NCBI GenBank assembly: GCA_016125005.1
Contig: WGMQ01000023.1
Span: forward strand, 1-64,000
Length of the DNA stretch: 64,000 nucleotides
Source of the DNA: a bacterium
Lineage (GTDB): Bacteria; Sumerlaeota; Sumerlaeia; SLMS01
Direction: 5' to 3'
Under the pieces are notes generated by a model. It did no database searches. It had not been told where the DNA came from and saw only the letters and a program-made list of their open reading frames with translations. Positions within the stretch are counted from its first letter, which is position 1, and each line of letters opens with the position of its first letter. Positions 8,507-17,090 of this stretch are shown here, in pieces. Made by a program: the position numbers and the translations under genes.

Positions 8507-10603
8507 ATGAAAGTCTACCAGACCAGCCAGATTCGCAACGTCGCGCTCGCCGGGCATTCCGGCGCAGGGAAGACGAGTCTCGCCGAGGCGTTGCTGCACG
8601 CCAACGGCTTGATCGAGCGCAAGGGCTCCGTCTCGGCAGGCACCACCGCGTCCGACTACGATCCGATCGAGAAGTCCCGCCGCTCCTCCGTCAATGCGAC
8701 GCTCATTCCCATCGAATTGCCCGAGCACAAGATCAACCTCATGGACTGCCCCGGATACCGGGACTTCCTCGGTGAGATCAAGAACGCCATCCGCATTTCG
8801 GAGATGTGCCTCCTGGTTGTGGATGCGGAAACCGGCGTGGAGGTCGGCACCGAGTTCGCATGGGCCTTCGCTCACGAATACGATATCCCCATCGCCGTTG
8901 TCGTCAACCGGATGGACATGCCGCGGGCGGATTTTGCCAAGGTGCTGGAGAGCGTCGACCGGGCCTTCGAGGCCCACACGATCCCCGTCACTATTCCCAT
9001 CGGCCAGGGCGCGGACTTCCGCGGCGTCATTGATTTGCTGGACATGAAGGCCGTGTACGACCAGGACGGCAAGAAGCGCGTGGAGGAGATTCCCGCGGAC
9101 ATGCTGGAGGAGGCGAAGGCAGCGCGCCGCGCGCTCGTTGAAGCGGCGGCGGAGGGTGACGATGAGCTGACCGAGCACTTCCTCGATCACGACTCGCTGA
9201 CGGACGAGGAGTTGCGTCTGGGCCTCCGCGAGGACATGCAGGCAGGTCGCTTCATCCCGGTGGTCTGCGCGTCGGCGGAAAAGGAAATCGGCCTCGCGGC
9301 GCTGGTTCACTTCCTCATCGAGGAATGCCCGACTCCCGATCAGCGGGGCGGCTTCCGCGCCTACGCCAAGGCCGACGATCCGTCGGGCGCCGTCCAGAAG
9401 CGCGCCATGAACCCCGACGAGCCCTTCAGTGCCTTCGTCTTCAAGACCGTGAACGACGACTTTGCCGGCCGCTTGTCGTTCTTCAAGGTCGTCACCGGCA
9501 ACGTGACGGGCGATTGCCCCATCGTGAATATGCGCGGCGGAGAAACCATGAAGGCGGGTCACGTCTTCGCCATTCGCGGCAAGCAGAACATCCCGGTGGA
9601 GCGGCTCATGACCGGTGACATCGGCGTGTTCGCCAAGCTGAATGGTGTTCACACGGGCGACACGCTCATCGACCCGCGGGAGACGCCGGTGCGCTACGTC
9701 CCGACGCAGATCCCCCCGCCGACCGTGGCGGTTTCCCTGCAGGCGCACAACAAGAGCGAGGAGGACAAGATCTCGCTCGCAATCCACCGCCTGCTCGACA
9801 CGGACCCGACCTTGAAGCTCGAGCGCGATTCCCTGCTCCAGCAAACGATCCTGTCGGGCATGGGCGAAACGCACATCGATGTGGCCGTCGAGCGGCTTCG
9901 CGCCCAGGCCAAGATCGCGATCGACGTCCTCCCGCCGCGTGTCCAGTACCGCGAGACGATCACCCGTCCGGCCCGTGGCCAGGGCAAATTCAAGAAGCAG
10001 TCCGGCGGTCGCGGCCAGTACGGGGATTGCTGGATCAAGATGGAACCGGCGGAACGCGGCGCGGGATTCAGCTTCTCCTGGGACGTGGTCGGCGGCGTGA
10101 TTCCCACGAACTATCAGAGCTCCGTGCTGAAGGGCATCGAAGAGTCGCTGCGGCGCGGCATCCTGGCGGGCTATCCGGTCGTGGACATTAAGGTTTCCTG
10201 CTACGACGGCACCTACCACGCGGTGGATTCGAGCGACATGGCCTTCAGCGTCGCCGCGTCGATGGCCTTCAAGCAGGTCGCGCCGAACGCGGGGCCGGTG
10301 ATCCTTGAGCCCATCATGACCGTCTCCGTGACAGCGCCGGAGCAGTACATGGGCGACATCCTGGGCTACCTGACGCAGCACCGGGGTCGCATCGCTGGGA
10401 GTGAACAGGAAGAGGGGCACCGCGTCCATGTTACGGCGCTCGTGCCGCAGGGCGAGATGGCAACCTTCAGCCGCGACCTTCGCAGCCTGACTCAGGGCCG
10501 CTCGATCTTCACCTCGTCCTTCTCGCACTACGAACCGTGTCCGCCTGCCATTCAGGAGAAGGTGGTGCGCGACTCCCGGATCGTGCACGAGGAACAGGAA
10601 TAA
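8507..10603 (+). CDS. EF-G-like translational GTPase (EF-G paralogue)
   Basis: The 698-residue protein has the five-domain EF-G layout. G1 is GHSGAGKTS (16-24) instead of the canonical AHIDAGKTT, G3 is DCPGYRDF and G4 is NRMD. The C-terminal domains IV and V are complete (TYHAVDSSDMAF, YLTQHRGRI). The variant P-loop places it in the EF-G-like (EF-G2 type) group rather than the housekeeping FusA, which normally lies in the str operon. The start at ATG 8507 follows GGAG with 8-bp spacing. No ribosomal protein gene is adjacent. Confidence 0.88.
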   Translation: MKVYQTSQIRNVALAGHSGAGKTSLAEALLHANGLIERKGSVSAGTTASDYDPIEKSRRSSVNATLIPIELPEHKINLMDCPGYRDFLGEIKNAIRISEMCLLVVDAETGVEVGTEFAWAFAHEYDIPIAVVVNRMDMPRADFAKVLESVDRAFEAHTIPVTIPIGQGADFRGVIDLLDMKAVYDQDGKKRVEEIPADMLEEAKAARRALVEAAAEGDDELTEHFLDHDSLTDEELRLGLREDMQAGRFIPVVCASAEKEIGLAALVHFLIEECPTPDQRGGFRAYAKADDPSGAVQKRAMNPDEPFSAFVFKTVNDDFAGRLSFFKVVTGNVTGDCPIVNMRGGETMKAGHVFAIRGKQNIPVERLMTGDIGVFAKLNGVHTGDTLIDPRETPVRYVPTQIPPPTVAVSLQAHNKSEEDKISLAIHRLLDTDPTLKLERDSLLQQTILSGMGETHIDVAVERLRAQAKIAIDVLPPRVQYRETITRPARGQGKFKKQSGGRGQYGDCWIKMEPAERGAGFSFSWDVVGGVIPTNYQSSVLKGIEESLRRGILAGYPVVDIKVSCYDGTYHAVDSSDMAFSVAASMAFKQVAPNAGPVILEPIMTVSVTAPEQYMGDILGYLTQHRGRIAGSEQEEGHRVHVTALVPQGEMATFSRDLRSLTQGRSIFTSSFSHYEPCPPAIQEKVVRDSRIVHEEQE

Positions 10604-10649
10604 CCGGTGCGCGCGGTCCCCTTTCCCCCTTGAAACGATGAAATGAAGC

Positions 10650-10688
10650 GGGCATCCTGAAGCCTCTCTGGAGGAATTCAGGATGCCC
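10650..10688 (+). promoter_or_regulatory. Hairpin enclosing the ribosome binding site and start codon
   Basis: GGGCATCCTGAA (10650-10661) is the exact reverse complement of TTCAGGATGCCC (10677-10688). The 15-nt loop contains the Shine-Dalgarno GGAGGA, itself able to pair with an upstream CCTC. The start ATG 10683 lies inside the right arm. Pairing can continue past a 2-nt bulge (GAAGC with GCTTC). No T-run follows, so it is not a standard intrinsic terminator for the upstream gene. Confidence 0.6.
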
Positions 10689-11951
10689 ATGCTTCGCTTC
10701 TCCGCGCTCTGCGCGCTGGGGGTGTTTGTCGCCGGATCGGCGGCGGCCCAGCCGAGTCTCGCCTTCCTCACGCCATCCGACGGAAGCGCCTGGGTTCCCG
10801 GGTCGGCCGCCCCTATCGAAGTGTCCGCCTCGGACCTCGGCGCTGCGACGGTTCAGCAGGTGGAGTTCTTCGCGAACGGCATCTCCATCGGCGTCGACGA
10901 TGCGGCGCCCTACCGTCACGATTGGGTGGCAAGCGCTCAGGCCGACTTTGACCTGACGGCGACGGCGACCCTTTCGGAGGGCGGTCCCATTTCCGCAGGT
11001 CCCATCGGCGCGACCGTGGGATTGGTGCGCGGCGAGGCCCTCCTCGTTGTCGGCCTCCTGCCCCTTGGGATCGGTGACCAGGCCATCGCGGACCGGCTCG
11101 CGACATGGGGTTATCGTGTGACGGCGATTCTGGCCCAGCCCTCCACCGGCGCCGAGGCCACCGGCAAGCAGCTTGTCTTCATCTCCGAGTCCGTCTCCTC
11201 CTCCCATGTGGCGTCGAAGTATCGGAACACGACCGCCCCGGTGATTTGCAGCGAGGACTACAACTACGACGAGATGGCCATGACGGGCCTTACGGTGAAT
11301 GTGGACTACGGCTTTGTCGCGGACCAAACGGCTCTGGTGATCGAGCCGGGTGGGTCGCCGCTGGCGGCGGGACTCGCGCCAGGCCGCACGACGATCTTCA
11401 CCGCCATCGGGCGCACGCAATGGGGCATCCCCAATGGCAACGCCACCATCGGTGCCACGCTCGATGGAGATCCGAGCAAGGCGACGATTTTTGGCTATCG
11501 CGGGGGAGCGGCGATGGCGGGCGGCATCGATGCACCGGCCCGTCGGACCGGTTTCTTCCTGCAGGACTTCACGAAGGAAATGACGCTGCTGAATGCGGAT
11601 GGGCTGGCGCTGTTCGATGCCGCGGTGCGCTGGACCGGCGGCAAGGAGACGGACGCGGCGCCGGTGGCTCCCACGGACCTTCAGGTGACTCTGGTGGAGC
11701 CCGGGCTGGTGCAGTTCACCTGGTCCGTCACTCCCGACGAGCTTGATGGCGTGGAAATCGAGGAGGCAGCGGGCGGTGGTGCTTTCACGATGATTGGACG
11801 CTTCACGCCTGACGTGACGGGGGCCTTCATGCGCCTGCCGACAGGAGCGCGTCGCTATCGGTTGCGTGGATGGAACGGCAACGGATACTCGGCGCCGTCG
11901 AACGAGGCGAAAGTCGTGGGCGTCGTCGGTTCCCACTGGGGCGTGGAGTAG
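10683..11951 (+). CDS. Secreted Ig-like / fibronectin-like protein of unknown function
   Basis: Signal peptide (residues 1-23, ending SAAAQ), then an Ig-like beta domain of the type found in bacterial surface proteins (~27-118; VEFFANG). A central region (~120-320) looks like a Rossmann or glutamine-amidotransferase-like fold (LLVVGLLPLGIGDQAIADRLATWGY is split by strand and helix). The C-terminal ~90 residues are fibronectin III-like. No catalytic motif is evident. GGAGGA lies 7 bp before ATG 10683, but both sit in a strong hairpin. It is probably a periplasmic or cell-surface protein. Confidence 0.6.
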   Translation: MPMLRFSALCALGVFVAGSAAAQPSLAFLTPSDGSAWVPGSAAPIEVSASDLGAATVQQVEFFANGISIGVDDAAPYRHDWVASAQADFDLTATATLSEGGPISAGPIGATVGLVRGEALLVVGLLPLGIGDQAIADRLATWGYRVTAILAQPSTGAEATGKQLVFISESVSSSHVASKYRNTTAPVICSEDYNYDEMAMTGLTVNVDYGFVADQTALVIEPGGSPLAAGLAPGRTTIFTAIGRTQWGIPNGNATIGATLDGDPSKATIFGYRGGAAMAGGIDAPARRTGFFLQDFTKEMTLLNADGLALFDAAVRWTGGKETDAAPVAPTDLQVTLVEPGLVQFTWSVTPDELDGVEIEEAAGGGAFTMIGRFTPDVTGAFMRLPTGARRYRLRGWNGNGYSAPSNEAKVVGVVGSHWGVE

Positions 11952-11986
11952 AAAAAAAGCCCGCCCTCGGCGAACCGGGGGCGGGC
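11952..11986 (-). terminator. Intrinsic terminator of rpsU
   Basis: GCCCGCCC (11959-11966) pairs with GGGCGGGC (11979-11986). Read on the minus strand the stem is followed by seven T residues (11958-11952). It sits directly behind the stop of the convergent secreted-protein gene. Confidence 0.85.
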
Positions 11987-12018
11987 AGTTGGATCCTCTT
12001 GGAGAGGGTGTCCTTGGC

Positions 12019-12231
12019 TTAGACGCCTTCCATGCGGCGGCGCTGCTTCATCATGCGGCGGCGCATCTTGCGGCGGGCGGCCTCTTCCTTGCGCTTGCGG
12101 GCGACGCTGGGCTTCTCGTGAAACTCGCGGCGACGGACCTCGGCGGGGATACCGGCCTTTTGGCATTCCTTCTTGAAGCGCTTGAGGGCGCGATCAATGG
12201 GTTCGCCTTCTTCAACCTGAATAATCGCCAA
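12019..12231 (-). CDS. rpsU: 30S ribosomal protein S21
   Basis: The 70-residue basic protein has the S21 pattern: [12 protein letters not shown], then [13 protein letters not shown] and an Arg-rich tail. It belongs to the small subunit near the platform and takes part in mRNA binding at initiation. The start is TTG 12231, chosen because the family N-terminus begins there and a strong purine-rich GAGGGGGTG lies upstream. A 9-bp hairpin precedes it and a T-run terminator follows, so it is likely a separate or leader-controlled unit. Confidence 0.95.
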   Translation of the reverse strand: MAIIQVEEGEPIDRALKRFKKECQKAGIPAEVRRREFHEKPSVARKRKEEAARRKMRRRMMKQRRRMEGV

Positions 12232-12266
12232 GAACTAACACCCCCTCTCTGGGAGAAAATCGCTGG

Positions 12267-12289
12267 CTCGAACGGCACGTCCGTTCGAG
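12267..12289 (-). promoter_or_regulatory. Hairpin in the rpsU leader
   Basis: CTCGAACGG (12267-12275) and CCGTTCGAG (12281-12289) form a perfect 9-bp stem with a 5-nt loop, 36 bases before the rpsU start. It could be a leader structure or attenuate read-through from the upstream membrane-protein gene; the tract after it on the minus strand is only moderately T-rich. Confidence 0.4.
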
Positions 12290-12323
12290 GGACGGGAAGG
12301 TAGGCCGACCGGCACCCGTCCCG

Positions 12324-13958
12324 TCAAGGAAGATGTGTGTCACGTGGTGTTTCGTCCGTTGCTGCCTTCCGGGCATTCTCCCGGTCGTAATCAAGTGTTC
12401 GGTTCATTCGGAAGAGCGCGTCCCCCATCGTTTTCGGGTCCGTTGGCTCAAGCATCAGGATGTCGTTCGCGACGATCCGGATGGTGCGTTCTTCGTAGTC
12501 GATCAGGCATAGCGGGCCCTCGGTGAGGACCAGACACGATTGGTGTTGGGGGAGGAGCAGGGCACCCCGAAGAGGCCGCCGCGTATTCCACTCGATGATC
12601 GGTTCTCCCTGCCGGGTCAGCGTGACTTGCGTCATGTCGCGGACGATCCGGGGACGGTTTTCGCGGAGGTCGTAGGAGGAGTAGCGTTGTAGGTCCCAGA
12701 ACGATGCGGGAGCCAAGGAGAAGGAAACGACCAGATCCCCCGCTTTGTCGACCTCAGTGGAAGCAGACCCCTCGTGTCCGAGGAACAACTGGGATGAACG
12801 TCTGCGGGGCCCGATGGTCGCCGCCAGGTCGAATGGTCCCGTGGTCGGATCGAGGCGCTCGGCCTCTTTGTCGGGGTTGACGGGCACCTTGAGGTACTCG
12901 CGAGCACTCGAACCTGCATCCGGGTGGACGACGACATGGAGGAACTCCCCGTCCGCTGACCAGTCGATCAGTGGGAAAGCACCGTTGCCGAGGTCCCGCT
13001 CGGTTCGTTCGTCGCCCTGCGAATCGAGGACGGTGAGTCTGACCTCGGAATCACCGGGGAAATCCGTGCTCAAGTCGTCTGAAGGATAGGTAGTGCAGAA
13101 GGCGATGCGTCGTCCGTCCGGCGAAATGGCGAGCGTCGTGGTATTGTCGTCCGGCTCGTCCCACTCACGACGGGCGCCGGTGCCACGATCCATCCACACG
13201 AGCGGCCCGGGCCTGTAGTCGCGTTCGCTGCGATAGGTCACATGGCGCAGGTCGGATGTCGCGCAGTAGACACTCCAGCGTTCGTCGATGATCGGTTCCC
13301 GTGAGCCGTCCAGGCGCAGGCCGAACAGAGAACCGTTGGAGTCCACGACGAGCGCCTCTATTCCCTGTGCGTCGCTTTCGTGGGCCGTAGTCGACCATTT
13401 CATCCCGCCGTCATCGGGAGGTGCTCCGAGCGCATAGGCGACGGGACACAGGATCGCATAGGTCAGCAGATTACCCGCGATAATCGCCAGAACCACCCGG
13501 CGGGTTGGAAGCTCTTGGGCACGCCATCGCTTCCATGTATAGACGGCGACGGCCTCCACGGACAAGGACACCGCCAGCATGGCGACGTAACCCATCACCT
13601 TGAGCCCGGCGTAGCCATTCAGCTCTGCAATCATGTCCTTTGCGAGATCGGCCTCAAGCGCCCAGAAGTGGAAGTTGACGGGCAGGCCGACGAGTGCTGA
13701 AAGCGCGTTCATGGCGATGACCGGCGCGAGTGCGCGGCGGAACGCGATCCCGGTCAGCCTCGCGAGGACAAAGGCTTCGCTCAGGACGATGAAAGCCGAA
13801 ATGGTCAGAAAAGCCGCCAACCCCTGTTTCCATAAATAGCCGGTGCCGATGGGATTTGCGGCAGCAAACCCCGGCATCGATGCGAACACCAGCAGGCAGA
13901 ATGCGCCCCAAGCGAAGTGACGTCGTCCCAATATTAGCCCCCCGACCCTCAACACCAT
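12324..13958 (-). CDS. Membrane protein with C-terminal beta-propeller-like domain
   Basis: Not recognised as a named family. About five hydrophobic segments lie within residues 12-172. The rest (~185-540) has repeated strands with TolB/WD40-like patterns (TTTLAISPDGRRIAF, PLIDWSADGEFLHVV), suggesting an exported beta-propeller. The ATG at 13958 lacks a good ribosome binding site. It lies downstream of the hypothetical gene at 14002 and may share its transcript. The sequence contains one GTATAGAC octamer (13537). Confidence 0.6.
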   Translation of the reverse strand: MVLRVGGLILGRRHFAWGAFCLLVFASMPGFAAANPIGTGYLWKQGLAAFLTISAFIVLSEAFVLARLTGIAFRRALAPVIAMNALSALVGLPVNFHFWALEADLAKDMIAELNGYAGLKVMGYVAMLAVSLSVEAVAVYTWKRWRAQELPTRRVVLAIIAGNLLTYAILCPVAYALGAPPDDGGMKWSTTAHESDAQGIEALVVDSNGSLFGLRLDGSREPIIDERWSVYCATSDLRHVTYRSERDYRPGPLVWMDRGTGARREWDEPDDNTTTLAISPDGRRIAFCTTYPSDDLSTDFPGDSEVRLTVLDSQGDERTERDLGNGAFPLIDWSADGEFLHVVVHPDAGSSAREYLKVPVNPDKEAERLDPTTGPFDLAATIGPRRRSSQLFLGHEGSASTEVDKAGDLVVSFSLAPASFWDLQRYSSYDLRENRPRIVRDMTQVTLTRQGEPIIEWNTRRPLRGALLLPQHQSCLVLTEGPLCLIDYEERTIRIVANDILMLEPTDPKTMGDALFRMNRTLDYDRENARKAATDETPRDTHLP

Positions 13959-14001
13959 GGTAGTGCATGAGGGCCGTGGCGGGCAACTTGAAAGCGTTGC
14001 G

Positions 14002-14925
14002 TCAATTGGCGGCGGCGCGAAGCTGATCCAAGTAACCTTGTGCCTCGGGCGAAAGCGGCGCGATGGAGCCGATCAGTTCCAGTGCACGTACTGCCTGTGG
14101 GGCGGCGCCGTAGCGCGTTCCTGCCAGGATCAGGTCGCCCAGCAGGCGCGGGTCCTGAGGCCGATCCATGAGTTGCTCCGTGACGTCGGCGATCATCATG
14201 GGGGACTCGCCCATCACAAGGCGGGAGCGGTTGACCAGTTGTTGGTCGGTGCCAAGATCCGCAGCGATGCCCGGGGCATAGTGGCGACAGTGGTCGAAGA
14301 AGAAAAGCACCAAGTCATGGCGATCAGCCTGATAGGAGCGCCGAATGGCCGAGTGATAGAACAACGGTGCATCGGTGTAGGGCTTTCCCTGGAGGGTCAG
14401 GAACCGGACGCTGTAGAGTGCAGTGTCCTCCGCCAAGGTCTTGGATTTTGCCTCATCGCCTGAGGCCGCGGCCACGCCGCTCAGCATCCCCGATACTTCG
14501 GCCAGCTTCCGCGCCACATTGGAGGGCATCACCGAGGATTCACGCGTGGACTCCAAGTCCTTCAGGGCGTCGTCCAAGGTGCCGTAGCTCATCGAGCGAA
14601 CACTGCCCGCGCGCGCCTTCTGGTTCTCCTGCTTGATGGCGAGGACGGCACGACGGGTGATGTTCTCGGGGTTCTCGGGAGCGAGGCGGATCGCGGCGCG
14701 GAGTTGCTCCTGAGCGATGGTCTCGAATCCCGGCTTTTCGGAAAGTCGCTCCGCGTTGGTGCCAATGACCTCGGCCCGCACGGAGCGATAGCTGTACTGC
14801 CAAGCGCCGAGGACGACCCAGCAAAGACCGAGTGCAGCAGCAAGCCGGAGCCCGACCACCGCCAGCCACGCGGCGCCCTTGCGGGGCGTGGTGGCGGCAG
14901 TGGCGTTGGGCTCCGGCTGCTTCAT
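14002..14925 (-). CDS. Membrane-anchored hypothetical protein, helical repeat-like
   Basis: The 307-residue protein has one N-terminal transmembrane helix (~residues 20-42, AAWLAVVGLRLAAALGLCWV) and an alpha-helical remainder with TPR-like spacing (EQLRAAIRLAPENPENITRR; a C-terminal PQAVRALELIGSIAPLSPEAQGYL). It probably faces the periplasm. It starts 18 bp after the stop of the aminotransferase with AAGGG upstream, so the two are likely cotranscribed. Function unknown. Confidence 0.55.
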   Translation of the reverse strand: MKQPEPNATAATTPRKGAAWLAVVGLRLAAALGLCWVVLGAWQYSYRSVRAEVIGTNAERLSEKPGFETIAQEQLRAAIRLAPENPENITRRAVLAIKQENQKARAGSVRSMSYGTLDDALKDLESTRESSVMPSNVARKLAEVSGMLSGVAAASGDEAKSKTLAEDTALYSVRFLTLQGKPYTDAPLFYHSAIRRSYQADRHDLVLFFFDHCRHYAPGIAADLGTDQQLVNRSRLVMGESPMMIADVTEQLMDRPQDPRLLGDLILAGTRYGAAPQAVRALELIGSIAPLSPEAQGYLDQLRAAAN

Positions 14926-14943
14926 GTCAGTTCGACCCTTCGG

Positions 14944-16137
14944 TTACTTGAGGTACTGGGCCATGCGCTTGAGGCCTTCCTCGATCACCTTCTCCGAGGT
15001 CGCGTAGCTCATGCGGATGCAGCGGTCCTCGCCGAAGGCCTTGCCGGGAACGAGTGCCACGCGGGCCTCCTCCAGGAAGATCTCCGCGAACTTCAGCGAG
15101 TTGGTGAGTTCCTTGCCGTTGATCTTCGTGCCGTAGGTGGCGGAGACGTCCGGGAAGACGTAGAAGGCGCCCATGGGGGGCGGGTCGCACTTCACACCCG
15201 GGATGCTGTTGAGTCCGTCGACCAGCATCTTGCGGCGCTTGTCGAAGGTGGCGATCCAGGGCTTCATGAACTCCTCATTGTCCATGAGGGCCACGGCGGC
15301 GGCGCGCTGCGTGAAGCTGACGACATTCGACGTGCTGTGTCCCTGGAGGTTCGAGCAGGCGTCCATGAAGTCCTTCGGTCCGGCGGCCCAACCGAGACGC
15401 CAGCCGGTCATGGAGTAGGCCTTGGAAAGGCCGTTGACGATGATCGAGCGGTCGAGCAGTTCGGGCATCATGGCCGGGAGCGAGTGGAACTCCGCGGGCG
15501 CGTAGACGAGCTTCTGGTAGAGGTCGTCGCTGACGAGCGCCACATGGGGGTTCTCCTTCAGCACCGCGCCGAGGGCGAGCAGCTCTTCCTTCGAATAGAC
15601 GGCACCGGTGGGGTTGCTGGGGGAGTTGAGGATGAAGGCCTTGGTCTTCGGCGTGATCGCGGCGCGAAGCTGAGCGGGGGTGATCTTGAAGCCAGCCTCG
15701 GGGGGGCAGTTCACAATCACGGAAACGCCGCCGCAGGCGTTCACCTGCTCGGGGTAGGTGAGCCAGTAGGGAGCCGGGATGATGACCTCGTCGCCGGGGT
15801 TGATGAGGGCGAACATGATGTTCCACAGGGAGTGCTTGCCGCCGTTGGAGACGACGATCTGGTCGGGCTTGTATTCGAGCTTGTAGTCGCGCTTGAGGGT
15901 GGCGCAGACGGCCTTGAGCACATCGGGTCCGCCGCGCTCGGCGGTGTACTTGGTGACGCCCTTCTGGATGTCCTCGATCGCCACGGCCTTGATGAAGTCG
16001 GGAGTATCGAAGTCCGGCTCGCCGGCCCCGAAGGACACGACGTCGATTCCCTCGGCCTTCATGGCCTTGGCCTTTGCCGTCAGGGCAAGGGTCAGCGAGG
16101 GCTGGAGCACGGACACACTGCGCGAAAGCTTGAGCAT
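14944..16137 (-). CDS. Aspartate/aromatic-type aminotransferase (class I, PLP)
   Basis: Fold-type I PLP enzyme of 397 residues, closest in motifs to the bacterial subgroup Ib aspartate aminotransferases: SFGAGEPDFDTPDFIK at the N-terminus, NSPSNPTGAVYS, the PLP lysine in NGLSKAYSMTGWRLGW, and a C-terminal RMSYATS with the carboxylate-binding Arg. The likely reaction is transamination between aspartate and 2-oxoglutarate. Start at ATG 16137 with AAGGAA eight bases upstream. Confidence 0.88.
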   Translation of the reverse strand: MLKLSRSVSVLQPSLTLALTAKAKAMKAEGIDVVSFGAGEPDFDTPDFIKAVAIEDIQKGVTKYTAERGGPDVLKAVCATLKRDYKLEYKPDQIVVSNGGKHSLWNIMFALINPGDEVIIPAPYWLTYPEQVNACGGVSVIVNCPPEAGFKITPAQLRAAITPKTKAFILNSPSNPTGAVYSKEELLALGAVLKENPHVALVSDDLYQKLVYAPAEFHSLPAMMPELLDRSIIVNGLSKAYSMTGWRLGWAAGPKDFMDACSNLQGHSTSNVVSFTQRAAAVALMDNEEFMKPWIATFDKRRKMLVDGLNSIPGVKCDPPPMGAFYVFPDVSATYGTKINGKELTNSLKFAEIFLEEARVALVPGKAFGEDRCIRMSYATSEKVIEEGLKRMAQYLK

Positions 16138-16263
16138 GGTTGGGTTCCTTGAATCTGGGCGAGGCGGCAAGGAAACCGCACCCGCGTTGGCCGGGAATGG
16201 AACGCGGGCGGACCGGCGGGGTCAAACCCAAGGTGCATGTCATGGCGCCACCCCGAGCGACGC

Positions 16264-16293
16264 CGAAACGAAAAGCGGCGACCCGGGTGGGCC
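16264..16293 (-). terminator. Intrinsic terminator behind the secreted protein gene at 16330
   Basis: A GC-rich stem (GCGGCG with CGCCGC around a CCCGGG-containing loop) is followed on the minus strand by TTTTCGTTT. It separates the secreted protein gene from the downstream aminotransferase gene. Confidence 0.65.
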
Positions 16294-16329
16294 GCCGCTG
16301 CGGTCAGGTGCTGCAGTTGAGAGGAAGGC

Positions 16330-16941
16330 TTACTCGAGCGTCATCCAGTCGGAGACGGAAGAGCTGGAGGCCAGCGTGTAAGTGCCTAGGATCACGTCGC
16401 TGCCATCGCCGTCGCCGTAGAGGATGCCGATGGTGGAGCCGAGGCCGCCGGGGATCGACGAGCTGATGTCGCCGGGAATGGTCGTCGCCAGGGAGAAGGC
16501 CAGCTCGACGTCCGTCGTGGCAACAAAAGGCCCCCAGTTGACCACGTTGGCGGGGGTTGCAGCGCCGCTATTGAAGGAAGCGGTCGTTTCGCCGAAGACG
16601 GCGGCGCCGGCGAGCAGCGTGTCGGAGCCGATGGCCTGACCGAAGAGGGAGAAGCCGGTGCTCGTACTGTTGTCGCCGTCGATGCCGATGAACTCGTTTC
16701 CGTCGAAGCCGATGGAGTTGTAGCTCTGGATGCGGACGTAGAGGTTGCTCGCGTCGTTGGCTACATAGATGGCCTCGATGTCGCGGCCCGCGCCGCCGTC
16801 GCCGCTCACGTCGGTCAGGAGGGCGGTGATGCCGGTCCAGTCGTTCACGTCGCCATCGGTGGTGATCGTGGCCCAGTTCTGCGCGTGGGCGGCAGAGAGC
16901 GGAAGGAGGGTGGCGATGGCTGCGAGAAGAATCTTTTTCAT
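16330..16941 (-). CDS. Secreted beta-sandwich protein, CBM9-like
   Basis: Signal peptide MKKILLAAIATLLPLSAAHA, then a domain with the pattern VNDWTGI ... IEAIYVANDASNLYVRI that recalls family-9-like carbohydrate-binding modules and related DOMON-type sandwiches. It has Gly/Ser/Asp-rich loops and no catalytic motif. 203 residues. It probably binds a glycan or sits on the surface. It has its own promoter with a strong operator-like dyad (17027-17050), placing it in the sugar regulon proposed here. Confidence 0.6.
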   Translation of the reverse strand: MKKILLAAIATLLPLSAAHAQNWATITTDGDVNDWTGITALLTDVSGDGGAGRDIEAIYVANDASNLYVRIQSYNSIGFDGNEFIGIDGDNSTSTGFSLFGQAIGSDTLLAGAAVFGETTASFNSGAATPANVVNWGPFVATTDVELAFSLATTIPGDISSSIPGGLGSTIGILYGDGDGSDVILGTYTLASSSSVSDWMTLE

Positions 16942-17026
16942 GATCGGGGAGTCCTTTGGTGGAATGGCGAGGCGCTGGCCGGTCGCTGGAGTTTGGGAAA
17001 GGGTTGCGCGGGCGGTTTAGTTTTTG

Positions 17027-17050
17027 ATTTAATTAAGCGTCGTAGTAAAT
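17027..17050 (-). promoter_or_regulatory. AT-rich dyad operator, site A, with promoter
   Basis: The 24-bp site has arms ATTTAAT and AGTAAAT separated by 10 bp. On the minus strand TTGACT (17070-17065), a 17-bp spacer and TACTAC (17047-17042) form a promoter for the secreted gene starting at 16941, so the dyad covers the -10 box and start region, as expected for a repressor site. Confidence 0.6.
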
Positions 17051-17090
17051 CGATTCGCTGTTACAGTCAACTGGGAAATACACAGGCAGC

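Noticed and set aside
8450-10771. Very long open frame on the minus strand opposite the EF-G-like gene
   Set aside because: It mirrors the GC-rich codon pattern of a clearly conserved gene and encodes a His/Asp/Arg-rich sequence without family motifs.
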